From positions 310,001-374,000 of the forward strand of contig CAWDIJ010000005.1 of NCBI GenBank assembly GCA_963802375.1: DNA of 64,000 nt, read 5' to 3'. The stretch's first letter is position 1. Each line of letters starts with the position of its first letter. The notes under the pieces are model-generated. The model was not told where the DNA came from. It saw only the letters and a program-made list of their open reading frames with translations, and did no database searches. The stretch comes from JACDAN01 sp963802375 (GTDB lineage: Bacteria; Actinomycetota; Thermoleophilia; Gaiellales; Gaiellaceae). This document shows, piece by piece, positions 57,686 through 64,000 of this stretch. Both the position numbers and the translations under genes were made by a program.

Positions 57686-57719
57686 CGATTACGGACACTA
57701 AGCCACTTAGACTCTCGCC

Positions 57720-58112
57720 ATGGCGCGGCCGGAGGACCTCTGGATCCCGCTCGTCGACGAGCCGATCGGAAGCATCGTCGCTCGCGTCCAGGAGGAGGAC
57801 CCGAGGCTCGCCGGGCTCGTCGCTTCGCCACACCGCCTCCTCGCCTTCAGGACGTTCGCCTACATCCGCGTCGGGATCCTCCTCGGCGAGCTGCTCATGG
57901 AGAGCGATCTCGATCCCTACGACGGAACCGAGAACTGGGTCGACCAGCTGCTCGCCGACCCGGCGCACCGCGAGGCGGTAGCCCGCGAGGTCAGGGCAGT
58001 CGCCGAGGAGATCGCGGCAGACCCGTCATACGCGGACGAGGATCCGCTGGGCCCGGACGAGGAGGCCCGCCGGCGCTTCCGCGAGTTCGCGAAGAAGCGC
58101 CTCGAGTCCTAG
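57720..58112 (+). CDS. Hypothetical 130-residue acidic protein
   Basis: I do not recognise a family. The protein starts MARPEDLWIPLVDEPIGS, has a mostly helical middle (LLAFRTFAYIRVGILLGELL, amphipathic rather than clearly transmembrane) and an acidic, Ala-rich C-terminal half with many Glu and Arg residues ending FREFAKKRLES. ATG 57720 follows TAGACT (57708-57713) by six bases, so the transcript is probably leaderless. It is divergent from otsB and followed by the 165-bp element of the stem-loop family. Confidence 0.65.
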   Translation: MARPEDLWIPLVDEPIGSIVARVQEEDPRLAGLVASPHRLLAFRTFAYIRVGILLGELLMESDLDPYDGTENWVDQLLADPAHREAVAREVRAVAEEIAADPSYADEDPLGPDEEARRRFREFAKKRLES

Positions 58113-58114
58113 TA

Positions 58115-58279
58115 GGAGGGTTTGGCGCGAAAACGGCTGAGTCCCCAGGCCGCGCTGCTCGCCCCCAGGACTGCGTCCTCAGTCGCGCCCGTATCTCATT
58201 CGATACGGGCGCTCCCTGCGTCCTTGCCTGAGAACGAGCATCGCACCCTGGCAACGAGCGCTTTCACGCCAAACCCTCC
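58115..58279. repeat. Stem-loop family element, copy E, with 18-bp terminal inverted repeats
   Basis: The ends 58115-58132 and 58262-58279 are inverted repeats matching at 17 of 18 positions (GGAGGGTTTGGCGCGAAA and its partner). The core 58173-58223 has TCCTCAGTCGCGCCC, a perfect eight-pair apex CCCGTATC-TCATTC-GATACGGG (58188-58209) and CGCTCCCTGCGTCC, the subtype of copy C. The element fills the gap between the convergent gene ending at 58112 and the ZIP gene ending at 58285. Confidence 0.88.
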
Positions 58280-58284
58280 GAGCC

Positions 58285-59007
58285 TCAGTGCAGCGCGATC
58301 TGGGTGATCGCGAAGATCGCCGCGAAGCCGGCGAGCGTCACGGCAACCCGTAGACGTGACGGATCGTGGCTGTGCGCCTCGGGCAGGAGATCCGAGGCGC
58401 CGATGTAGAGGAAGATCCCCGCGTAGAGCGCGAGCAGCTGGCCGAGCGTGTACTCGGAGACATCGATCGTCGCGCCGAGCGCAGCTCCGAGGAGCGGCGC
58501 GACTGCGACCAGCGCGAGCCAGCGAATCGCGGATCGGCGGCTTCCGCCCTGTCGCAGGATGAAGGTCACGGCGTTCAGGCCGTCGGCGAAGTCGTGGGAC
58601 ATCACGGCGAGGAGGACGAGGACGCCGGTTCCGGTGTCCAGCCCGAAGGCGAGCCCGATCGCGAGCCCGTCGGTGAATGTGTGGAACGCGAGAGCCGCGG
58701 CGCTCAGGGCGCCGACGCGCGAGTGAGCCTGCGTCTCCTCCGGATCGTCTCGGTGGTGCAGGACGAGGTAGCGGTGGGCGACGAAGAAGAGGACGAACCC
58801 CGCGCCGACGAGAGACATGACTCGGTGTTCGTCGCCGACCGCCTCGAACGCTTCGGGGATGAGGTCGAAGAGCGCGACCGCGACGACGATGCCGCCCGAA
58901 AGGGCGATCGCAGTCTGAAGCTCGCGGTGCAGGCGCAGGCCGAGACCTCCGCCGGCAAGCGTCGAGACGACCGTCAGACCGGCCAGCGGGATCGCGATCC
59001 AGGTCAC
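58285..59007 (-). CDS. ZIP-family metal transporter
   Basis: A 240-residue membrane protein with about eight helices. Helix 4 carries AAALAFHTFTDGLAIGLAF and helix 5 AVMSHDFADGLNAVTFIL, the paired metal-site helices of ZIP proteins, although the second replaces the usual HxxPEG with HDFADG. A short His-containing loop, VLHHRDDPEETQAHSR, lies between helices 3 and 4. GTG 59007 is chosen since the upstream frame crosses the divergent fur gene. It likely imports zinc and is likely controlled by the adjacent Zur-like repressor. Confidence 0.88.
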   Translation of the reverse strand: MTWIAIPLAGLTVVSTLAGGGLGLRLHRELQTAIALSGGIVVAVALFDLIPEAFEAVGDEHRVMSLVGAGFVLFFVAHRYLVLHHRDDPEETQAHSRVGALSAAALAFHTFTDGLAIGLAFGLDTGTGVLVLLAVMSHDFADGLNAVTFILRQGGSRRSAIRWLALVAVAPLLGAALGATIDVSEYTLGQLLALYAGIFLYIGASDLLPEAHSHDPSRLRVAVTLAGFAAIFAITQIALH

Positions 59008-59029
59008 CGCGGGTGAGCCTACATGAGAA

Positions 59030-59044
59030 TGAGAACCGGTATCA
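59030..59044. promoter_or_regulatory. Candidate Zur/Fur box
   Basis: TGAGAAC-C-GGTATCA is a 7-1-7 imperfect palindrome (five of seven positions symmetric) in the 45-bp space between the ZIP and fur starts. A second ATGAGAAT-like half precedes it. It resembles Fur-family boxes of the TGA-N9-TCA type. Confidence 0.6.
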
Positions 59045-59052
59045 TCCGCGGA

Positions 59053-59478
59053 ATGACTTGGGCCGAGCACGCGAGGGACGTCATGCGGAGCGCAGGCGTC
59101 AAGCCGGGCGCGGCCAGAGGGGCCGTGATCGACGTGGTCGCCAACCAGCGCTGCTGCCTCTCGGCGCCCGCGATTCACGAGGAGGTTCGGCGGCGTCGGC
59201 CGGGAGTCGGCCTTGCCAGCGTCTACCGTGCGCTCCAGACCCTCACGGAGCTCGGTCTCGTCCACCGGCTCGATCTCCGTTCCGGCGGCGCGCGCTATGA
59301 GCCGGCCCAGCCGAGCGGCGACCACCATCACCACCTTGTCTGCGGGGACTGCGGGAAGGTCGAGGCGTTCAGCGACGATCGTCTCGAGCGTGCGATCCAC
59401 ACCGTCTCGGAGGCGTCGGCGTTCCGAATCGACGAGCACGACGTGGTGCTCCGCGGTCGCTGCACGACCTGCGGCTGA
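59053..59478 (+). CDS. Fur-family metalloregulator, probably Zur
   Basis: A 141-residue repressor. The winged helix has AGVKPGAARGAVIDVVANQRCCLSAPAIHEEV in sequence and LASVYRALQTLTELGLVHRL as recognition helix. The metal region has four consecutive histidines in SGDHHHHLVCGDCGKVEAF, and the C-terminus ends CTTCG, giving the two CxxC pairs of the structural zinc site. ATG 59053 is chosen; the earlier ATG 59023 would put the operator in the coding region. Its divergence from a ZIP gene over a Fur-type box favours zinc sensing, though iron or manganese is possible. Confidence 0.9.
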   Translation: MTWAEHARDVMRSAGVKPGAARGAVIDVVANQRCCLSAPAIHEEVRRRRPGVGLASVYRALQTLTELGLVHRLDLRSGGARYEPAQPSGDHHHHLVCGDCGKVEAFSDDRLERAIHTVSEASAFRIDEHDVVLRGRCTTCG

Positions 59479-59537
59479 CGACCGCGATTTCTTCGCGAGG
59501 AGGCAAAGCGGCGCGCGATTGCGAATACTCTTGCGAG

Positions 59538-61010
59538 GTGCTTCGCCGTGCCACAATTCTCTGCGGCGCCGCTCTGGTCCTGGTGCTCACGGGATCCGGC
59601 GGCGTGTCCTCCGCTGTCGGCAGCGGGACCTCCAGCGCGGAGGCGTTCGCGATCCAGGTTTCCGTCCCCGGCCAGGGAGGCGCGGTCGGCGGCGCGGTCT
59701 CCGGCCCGCCGGACGCCGTAGGTATCGGCGGTGGCTTTGCCTACCCTGCGGACGGCTCGATCGCACAGGCAGGGTCGATCTCCTCCAGCGTCTCGGCCTC
59801 CGGCGCCAACGCCGAGGCCTCGGTCTCCGTCTCCGGCCTCTCGCTCTTCGGCGGCGAGGTCACCGTCGGCTCGATCACCGTCAAGGCGAGCGCGACGGCA
59901 TCGCCGAAGGCGGCGTCCGGTGGGACCGGCGGCTCCTCGGTGAGCGGGATGGCTGTTGCCGGCGCTCCCGTCGCCTCGGGGGCGGGCTCGGTTCCGATCG
60001 GCGACTGGGGAACAGCGACGATCCTCCAGCAGTCCGCGTCGCCGTACGGCTCGCGAAGAGCGCGCGGGTTCAACGCAGGAGTGACGGCTCTGCACGTCCA
60101 CGTGAACGTCGAGCACGCCGGCGTGCCCGCCGGGACGGACATCGTCGTCGGCTACGCAGACGTCGCCGCCGAGGCGCTCGAGCCACAGCCGGTGGGGGCC
60201 CCGCAGGACGACACCCGGCGCCCGATCAAGCCGAAGGTGAACAGGGAGCCGGTGAAGCCGCGCAAGAGCAGTCGGCCGGCCGTGCCGCCGGTGCGGAGCG
60301 TGCCGACGGACGTGATCCCGCGCCTGACGGAGAGCGGCTACGTCTTCCCGGTCTACGGCGCTGCGTCGTACTCGAACACCTTCAACGCGCCGCGCGCGAC
60401 GACCGGCTGGCACCACGGCGAGGACATCTTCGCTCCGCTGGGCGCTCCGATCCTCGCCGTCGCCAACGGGATCGTCTACTCGGTCGGGTGGAACGACGTC
60501 GGCGGGCTCCGCTTCTGGCTGCAGGATTCCGCCGGCAACGAGTTCTACTACGCGCACCTCTCGGCGTTCTCGCCCCTCGCGATCAACGGCGCGCAGGTGC
60601 GTGCGGGCGACGTGATCGGCTTCGTGGGGAACACGGGTGACGCCGAGCACACGCCGTTCCACCTCCACTTCGAGATCCATCCCGTCTCGCTGCTGTACCG
60701 CGGCTACGACGGAAGCGCGGTGCCGCCCTATCCGTACCTGACGGCATGGAAGCGGCTCACCGATCTGCCGTTCGCCGCCGTGTCCGGCTGGGCGCCGCCG
60801 CTCTCCGACTCGAGCCGCGCGCCGAAGCCCGGGGCGATCCTGCTCCAGTCCCGCGACATCTCGACCGGGAGCGGCCTCGACCCCGGGTCGCTCGAGCGCG
60901 CGATGCGGGCGGAAGGCGAGTCCGGCGCCGAGGGCGCGCTCGCCGAAGCGATACCTTCGCGCGCGCGGGAAGGTCTGCGCGCCCTAGCGCGCCAGCTCAG
61001 CGGCCCCTAG
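59538..61010 (+). CDS. Secreted M23-family peptidoglycan endopeptidase
   Basis: A 490-residue exported protein. The signal peptide is RRATILCGAALVLVLTGSG, followed by a Gly/Ser/Ala-rich low-complexity region to about 200 (SSSVSASGANAEASVSVSG), a Pro/Lys linker, and the LytM domain from about 270: TTGWHHGEDIFAPLGAPI (His and Asp zinc ligands), GNEFYYAHLSAF, VGNTGDAEHTPFHLHFEIHP (second HxH). The tail after 400 is not conserved. GTG 59538 starts the signal peptide. It follows fur in the same direction by 59 bp but is probably not functionally linked. Confidence 0.88.
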   Translation: MLRRATILCGAALVLVLTGSGGVSSAVGSGTSSAEAFAIQVSVPGQGGAVGGAVSGPPDAVGIGGGFAYPADGSIAQAGSISSSVSASGANAEASVSVSGLSLFGGEVTVGSITVKASATASPKAASGGTGGSSVSGMAVAGAPVASGAGSVPIGDWGTATILQQSASPYGSRRARGFNAGVTALHVHVNVEHAGVPAGTDIVVGYADVAAEALEPQPVGAPQDDTRRPIKPKVNREPVKPRKSSRPAVPPVRSVPTDVIPRLTESGYVFPVYGAASYSNTFNAPRATTGWHHGEDIFAPLGAPILAVANGIVYSVGWNDVGGLRFWLQDSAGNEFYYAHLSAFSPLAINGAQVRAGDVIGFVGNTGDAEHTPFHLHFEIHPVSLLYRGYDGSAVPPYPYLTAWKRLTDLPFAAVSGWAPPLSDSSRAPKPGAILLQSRDISTGSGLDPGSLERAMRAEGESGAEGALAEAIPSRAREGLRALARQLSGP

Positions 61011-61019
61011 GGTCAGAAG

Positions 61020-61439
61020 CTAGGCGGCTTTGCTGTTGCCGCCCAAGCCGGACGGGCCTGTCGAGCCCTCGTCCCCGCCGAGCATCTTGTCCGCGAGCCA
61101 CTGACGAGTGGCCGGCCCGGTGACCGGGTTGAAGAGGATGCCGAGGGCGATCCCTGCGATCAGCAGCGTGGTGTTCCGCGAGCTGTGCTCCTTCTTGCCC
61201 TGCACGCGGGTGGCAGCCTTGCGCAGATCGTCGATCGCGCTCTTCAAGCTCTCCTGGATCTCCGAGTCGGTGGCGACCCTGGTGGCGACCGCGGCCGTCG
61301 AGCGCCCGCCCAAGAGCTCGTCGTAGATGTCGCGCGCGGTTGCGATCGCGTGCTTGACGTTCTCGCGGACTTCCTCGTCCTGGAGCGCCCGAGTGACGTA
61401 CGGCTTCATGTCGGAAACTCGATCTCGTGCCTTGGCCAT
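61020..61439 (-). CDS. Small membrane-anchored protein (YtxH-like), unknown function
   Basis: A protein of about 139 residues with a charged helical N-terminal region (RDRVSDMKPYVTRALQDEEV), an amphipathic middle with ARDIYDELLGGRST and SAIDDLRKAATRVQG, and one hydrophobic segment, TTLLIAGIALGILFNPVTG, near 100. The tail is Gly/Ser-rich. ATG 61439 has AAAGGA 11 bases upstream; ATG 61451 is closer to that site than is normal. The layout recalls YtxH-type envelope stress proteins, but I cannot assign a role. It lies between a convergent peptidase gene and lon. Confidence 0.7.
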   Translation of the reverse strand: MAKARDRVSDMKPYVTRALQDEEVRENVKHAIATARDIYDELLGGRSTAAVATRVATDSEIQESLKSAIDDLRKAATRVQGKKEHSSRNTTLLIAGIALGILFNPVTGPATRQWLADKMLGGDEGSTGPSGLGGNSKAA

Positions 61440-61495
61440 TACGGCGGCCATCCTTTCGTTTCGCTTTGCATGCCAAGTACCCCGGCTGACAGGGG

Positions 61496-63925
61496 CTAAA
61501 ACTCCGCTGGTAGTGCGGCTTTTCGCTCAGGCGATCCTACTCCGCTGGGCCTGCGGGAGGGGACGGCGCCGTCGAGCGCCGCGTCGAGAACTTTGTCGAC
61601 ATGCTCGGCGAGGACGAACTCGAGCCCCTTGCGCGTCTCGGCGGGGAGGTCGTCGAGGTCCGGTTCGTTCTCGCTTGGGAGGACGACGGTGTGCACTCCC
61701 GCCCGCTGGGCCGCGAGTACCTTCTCGCGGACGCCTCCGATTGGAAGCACCTGCCCCGTCAGCGTGACCTCGCCGGTCATCGCGACGTCGTCGGAGACGG
61801 GCCGGCCGGTCACGAGCGAGACGATCGCCGTGACCATCGTGATGCCCGCCGACGGGCCGTCCTTCGGCACGGCTCCGGCCGGCACGTGGACGTGGATGTC
61901 GTGCTCGCCGAACCAGGCGGGGTCGATGCCCACCTGCTCCGCGTGGGATCGGACCCACGAGAGCGCAGCCTCGGCCGATTCCTCCATCACCTCGCCCAGC
62001 TGGCCGGTGACCTTGAGCCGGCCGCGTCCCGGGTAAGCGGTCGCCTCGATGAAGAGGACATCTCCGCCGACCGCCGTGACCGCGAGGCCTGTGGCGACGC
62101 CGGGATCCTCTGTGCGCTTGCGCACCTCGCCCGAGAACCGCCGCGGTCCGAGCCACGAGCGCGTCCGGCGCTCGTCGATGCGGGTCGCTCCCTTCGCCTT
62201 CCCCTCGGCCACGCGCCTTGCCGCCTTCCGGCAGAGAGCAGCGATCTGCCGCTCGAGGTTTCGGACGCCGGCCTCGCGCGTGTACTCGCGGATCACCGTG
62301 CGAAGCGCTCCTTCGGTGAAGGTCACCTGGTCGGCCGGCAGGCCGTGCGCTTCGAGCTGCTTGGGGACGAGGTACTTGCGCGCGATCCCGAGCTTCTCGT
62401 CCTCGGTGTAGCCCGAGAGCTGGATGATGTCCATCCGGTCGAGGAGCGGGGCCGGGATCGTCTCGAGCTGGTTCGCGGTGCAGATGAACAGCACCTTCGA
62501 GAGGTCGAACGGCAGATCGAGATAGTGATCGCGGAAGGTCGAGTGCTGCTCGGGATCGAGGACCTCGAGCATCGCGCTGGCGGGGTCGCCGCGGAAGTCC
62601 GAGCCCATCTTGTCGATCTCGTCGATCAGGAACACCGGGTTGCGCGACTCAGCGTCGCGAAGCGCGCGGATGATCGTGCCCGGCATGGCGCCGATGTAGG
62701 TGCGGCGGTGCCCGCGGATCTCCGACTCGTCGCGCACACCGCCGACCGAGATCCGCGTGTACTTGCGCTCCAGCGCGCGTGCGATCGACTGGCCAAGAGA
62801 CGTCTTGCCGACGCCGGGCGGGCCGACGAAGCAGAGGATCGAGCCCGAGACGTCGCCGCGCAGCTTTGCGACGGCGAGGTACTCGATGATCCGGTCCTTG
62901 ACCTTCTCAAGGTCGAAGTGGTCCTCGTCGAGGACCTCACGCGCGTGGGTGAGGTCGAGGTTGTCCTCGGTGGTCTGCGACCAGGGCAGCGAGAGGATCC
63001 AGTCGATATAGGTGCGGATGACGCCGTACTCGGCCGCGGCGGACGGGAGGCGCTCGAGACGGGCGAGCTCGCGGTCGACGGCCTTGCGCGTCTCCTCGGG
63101 CAAGCCGGCCGACTCGACCCGCTCACGCAGCTCGCGGATCTCCGCCTGCTCGGGGTCGCCCTCGCCGAGCTCCTCCTGGATCGCCTTCATCTGCTGGCGC
63201 AGGAAGAACTCGCGCTGGCCCTTCTCCATCTCCGACTGGACCTGCGACTGGATCTTGGTGCCGAGCTCGAAGACCTCGAGCTCGCGATTCAAGATCCGTG
63301 AGAGCTCGCGCAGCCGCGCCTCGACGTTCGCCTGCTCGAGAAGCTGCTGCTTCTCCTCAGTCTTGAGCCGAAGCGTGGAGGCGACGAGGTAGGACAGCGC
63401 GCTCGGGTCGTCCACGTTCGCGGCGGCAAGCTCGAGCTCGGCCGGCAGGTACGGGACGAGGGCGACGATGCGTCCGTAGAGCATCTGCACGTTGCGCGTC
63501 AGCGCCTCGAGCTCGGGCGTCTCCTCGACGACGTCAGGCAGCTGCTCGAACTCGCCGACGAGGTACGGGTCGTCCTCGACCCGGCGCTCGAGCCGAATGC
63601 GCTCGACGCCCTGGACGAGGATCCGGAGTGTCCCGTCCGGAACCTTGATGAGCTTGTGGACGATTGCCGCGGTGCCGACGCCGTAGAGGTCGTCCCACCC
63701 GGGCTGCTCGACGTCTGGAGTCCTCACGGCGACGAGAGCCAGCAGCCGGTCCCCTGCGACGACGTCGTCGATGAGCTTGATCGATCGCTCCTGGCCGATC
63801 GCCAGCGGCGTCGCCGAGTCGGGGAAGACGACGGTCTCCTTCAGCGGCAGGATCGGGAGCGCCGACGGCAGCTCGAGATCGTCCGGCGCGGTCGCGTCGG
63901 TCTGCTCGAAATCGATGTCGGTCAC
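61496..63925 (-). CDS. lon: ATP-dependent protease Lon
   Basis: An 809-residue cytoplasmic quality-control protease. The N-terminal domain starts LPILPLKETVVFPDSATPL. The AAA+ module has CFVGPPGVGKTSLGQSIARAL near 358, VFLIDEIDKMGSDFRGDP, and EVLDPEQHSTFRDHYLDLPF. The serine-lysine dyad lies in VPKDGPSAGITMVTAI (Ser about 692) and GGVREKVLAAQRAG. GTG 63925 overlaps the stop of the upstream gene (GTGA), so lon is translated with a probable small heat-shock protein gene. Confidence 0.97.
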   Translation of the reverse strand: MTDIDFEQTDATAPDDLELPSALPILPLKETVVFPDSATPLAIGQERSIKLIDDVVAGDRLLALVAVRTPDVEQPGWDDLYGVGTAAIVHKLIKVPDGTLRILVQGVERIRLERRVEDDPYLVGEFEQLPDVVEETPELEALTRNVQMLYGRIVALVPYLPAELELAAANVDDPSALSYLVASTLRLKTEEKQQLLEQANVEARLRELSRILNRELEVFELGTKIQSQVQSEMEKGQREFFLRQQMKAIQEELGEGDPEQAEIRELRERVESAGLPEETRKAVDRELARLERLPSAAAEYGVIRTYIDWILSLPWSQTTEDNLDLTHAREVLDEDHFDLEKVKDRIIEYLAVAKLRGDVSGSILCFVGPPGVGKTSLGQSIARALERKYTRISVGGVRDESEIRGHRRTYIGAMPGTIIRALRDAESRNPVFLIDEIDKMGSDFRGDPASAMLEVLDPEQHSTFRDHYLDLPFDLSKVLFICTANQLETIPAPLLDRMDIIQLSGYTEDEKLGIARKYLVPKQLEAHGLPADQVTFTEGALRTVIREYTREAGVRNLERQIAALCRKAARRVAEGKAKGATRIDERRTRSWLGPRRFSGEVRKRTEDPGVATGLAVTAVGGDVLFIEATAYPGRGRLKVTGQLGEVMEESAEAALSWVRSHAEQVGIDPAWFGEHDIHVHVPAGAVPKDGPSAGITMVTAIVSLVTGRPVSDDVAMTGEVTLTGQVLPIGGVREKVLAAQRAGVHTVVLPSENEPDLDDLPAETRKGLEFVLAEHVDKVLDAALDGAVPSRRPSGVGSPERKAALPAEF

Positions 63926-64000
63926 GCGTCCCTCCTGACCTGGATCGGCACTGCCCGTACCCGTGCCTCCCGCTTCGCAATCGGGATGACGATCCGCAGC
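63922..64000 (-). CDS. C-terminal end of an upstream gene, possibly Hsp20
   Basis: The last 25 codons of a leftward gene lie here; the rest is beyond the window. The tail LRIVIPIAKREARVRAVPIQ has the LxIxIPxxxxxxRxxPI pattern of alpha-crystallin-type small heat-shock proteins, whose closing IxI/V motif would be VPI. Translational coupling to lon (GTGA) would fit a stress operon. Too little is visible for certainty. Confidence 0.45.
   Translation of the reverse strand, partial: LRIVIPIAKREARVRAVPIQVRRDA

Noticed and set aside
59023..59052. Upstream ATG for the Fur-family gene
   Set aside because: It would encode the operator palindrome as protein, and the added residues are not family-like.

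Overview
The window is a GC-rich chromosomal segment of about 60 genes carrying the replication origin. The order rpmH-dnaA-dnaN-recF-dciA-gyrB-gyrA on one side and rnpA-yidD-yidC-jag-rsmG-parA-parB on the other, TANNNT-type -10 hexamers, many GTG and TTG starts, an HxlR regulator, an ECF42-type sigma factor and a Ku/LigD pair all suggest an actinobacterium. A deep lineage such as Thermoleophilia is my inference from overall gene content, not something proven by the sequence. No prophage, integrase, transposase or CRISPR array was seen.

Layout. 1-4900: end of a CPBP protease gene and a carbohydrate ABC transporter whose ATPase is divergent from its permeases and binding protein. 4900-6220: bifunctional nuclease, tRNA-Ile(GAU), a three-copy 65-bp tandem repeat and a small unknown gene. 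6221-10658: minus-strand origin-flanking operon parB-parA-rsmG-jag-yidC-yidD-rnpA-rpmH. 10659-12490: origin region with two groups of DnaA-box-like sites around dnaA. 12491-20277: dnaN-recF-dciA-gyrB-gyrA. 20392-25867: small MerR-like regulator, galT, slipin, NfeD protease and a secreted peptidoglycan amidase. 25913-31015: birA facing a fabZ-H-D-G-F fatty-acid operon that lacks acpP. 31050-36501: cyclase-like protein, HAD, tandem GNAT, zinc-ribbon arginase-like protein, accD and accA. 36548-39717: ku and ligD for end joining. 39802-45785: a leftward block with GNAT, an NDH-2 remnant, ECF42 sigma with two DGPF proteins and a small ORF, MrfA-like helicase and a methyltransferase. 45846-50037: NHL protein and a TPP-riboswitch-led thiD-thiM-thiE-thiL operon. 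50220-57685: orphan DppB permease, thioredoxin, dolichol-phosphate-mannose-synthase-like transferase, PolX, HAD, HxlR facing a DHA2 exporter, OtsB. 57720-64000: unknown protein, ZIP transporter facing a Fur/Zur repressor over a candidate operator, secreted M23 peptidase, small membrane protein, Lon, and the end of a probable Hsp20 gene.

Two cross-cutting signals stand out. First, intergenic gaps repeatedly hold structured repeats. A five-copy stem-loop family (near 17.7, 22.4, 35.4, 50.1 and 58.2 kb) keeps its apex helix paired while the apex sequence changes. There are also roughly 165-bp palindromes behind parB and between fabD and fabG, a solo arm of the parB-type element behind birA, and a twin palindrome after ligD. 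Second, several conserved genes (recF, galT, the ECF42 sigma gene, and less clearly rsmG and accD) have their family-conserved N-termini encoded in frame but no ATG, GTG or TTG there. Three of them have a CTG exactly at the stop of the preceding gene, which suggests CTG initiation by translational coupling.

Start codons, promoters and repeat boundaries were read by eye. Functions come from motifs I recognise, not from database searches.
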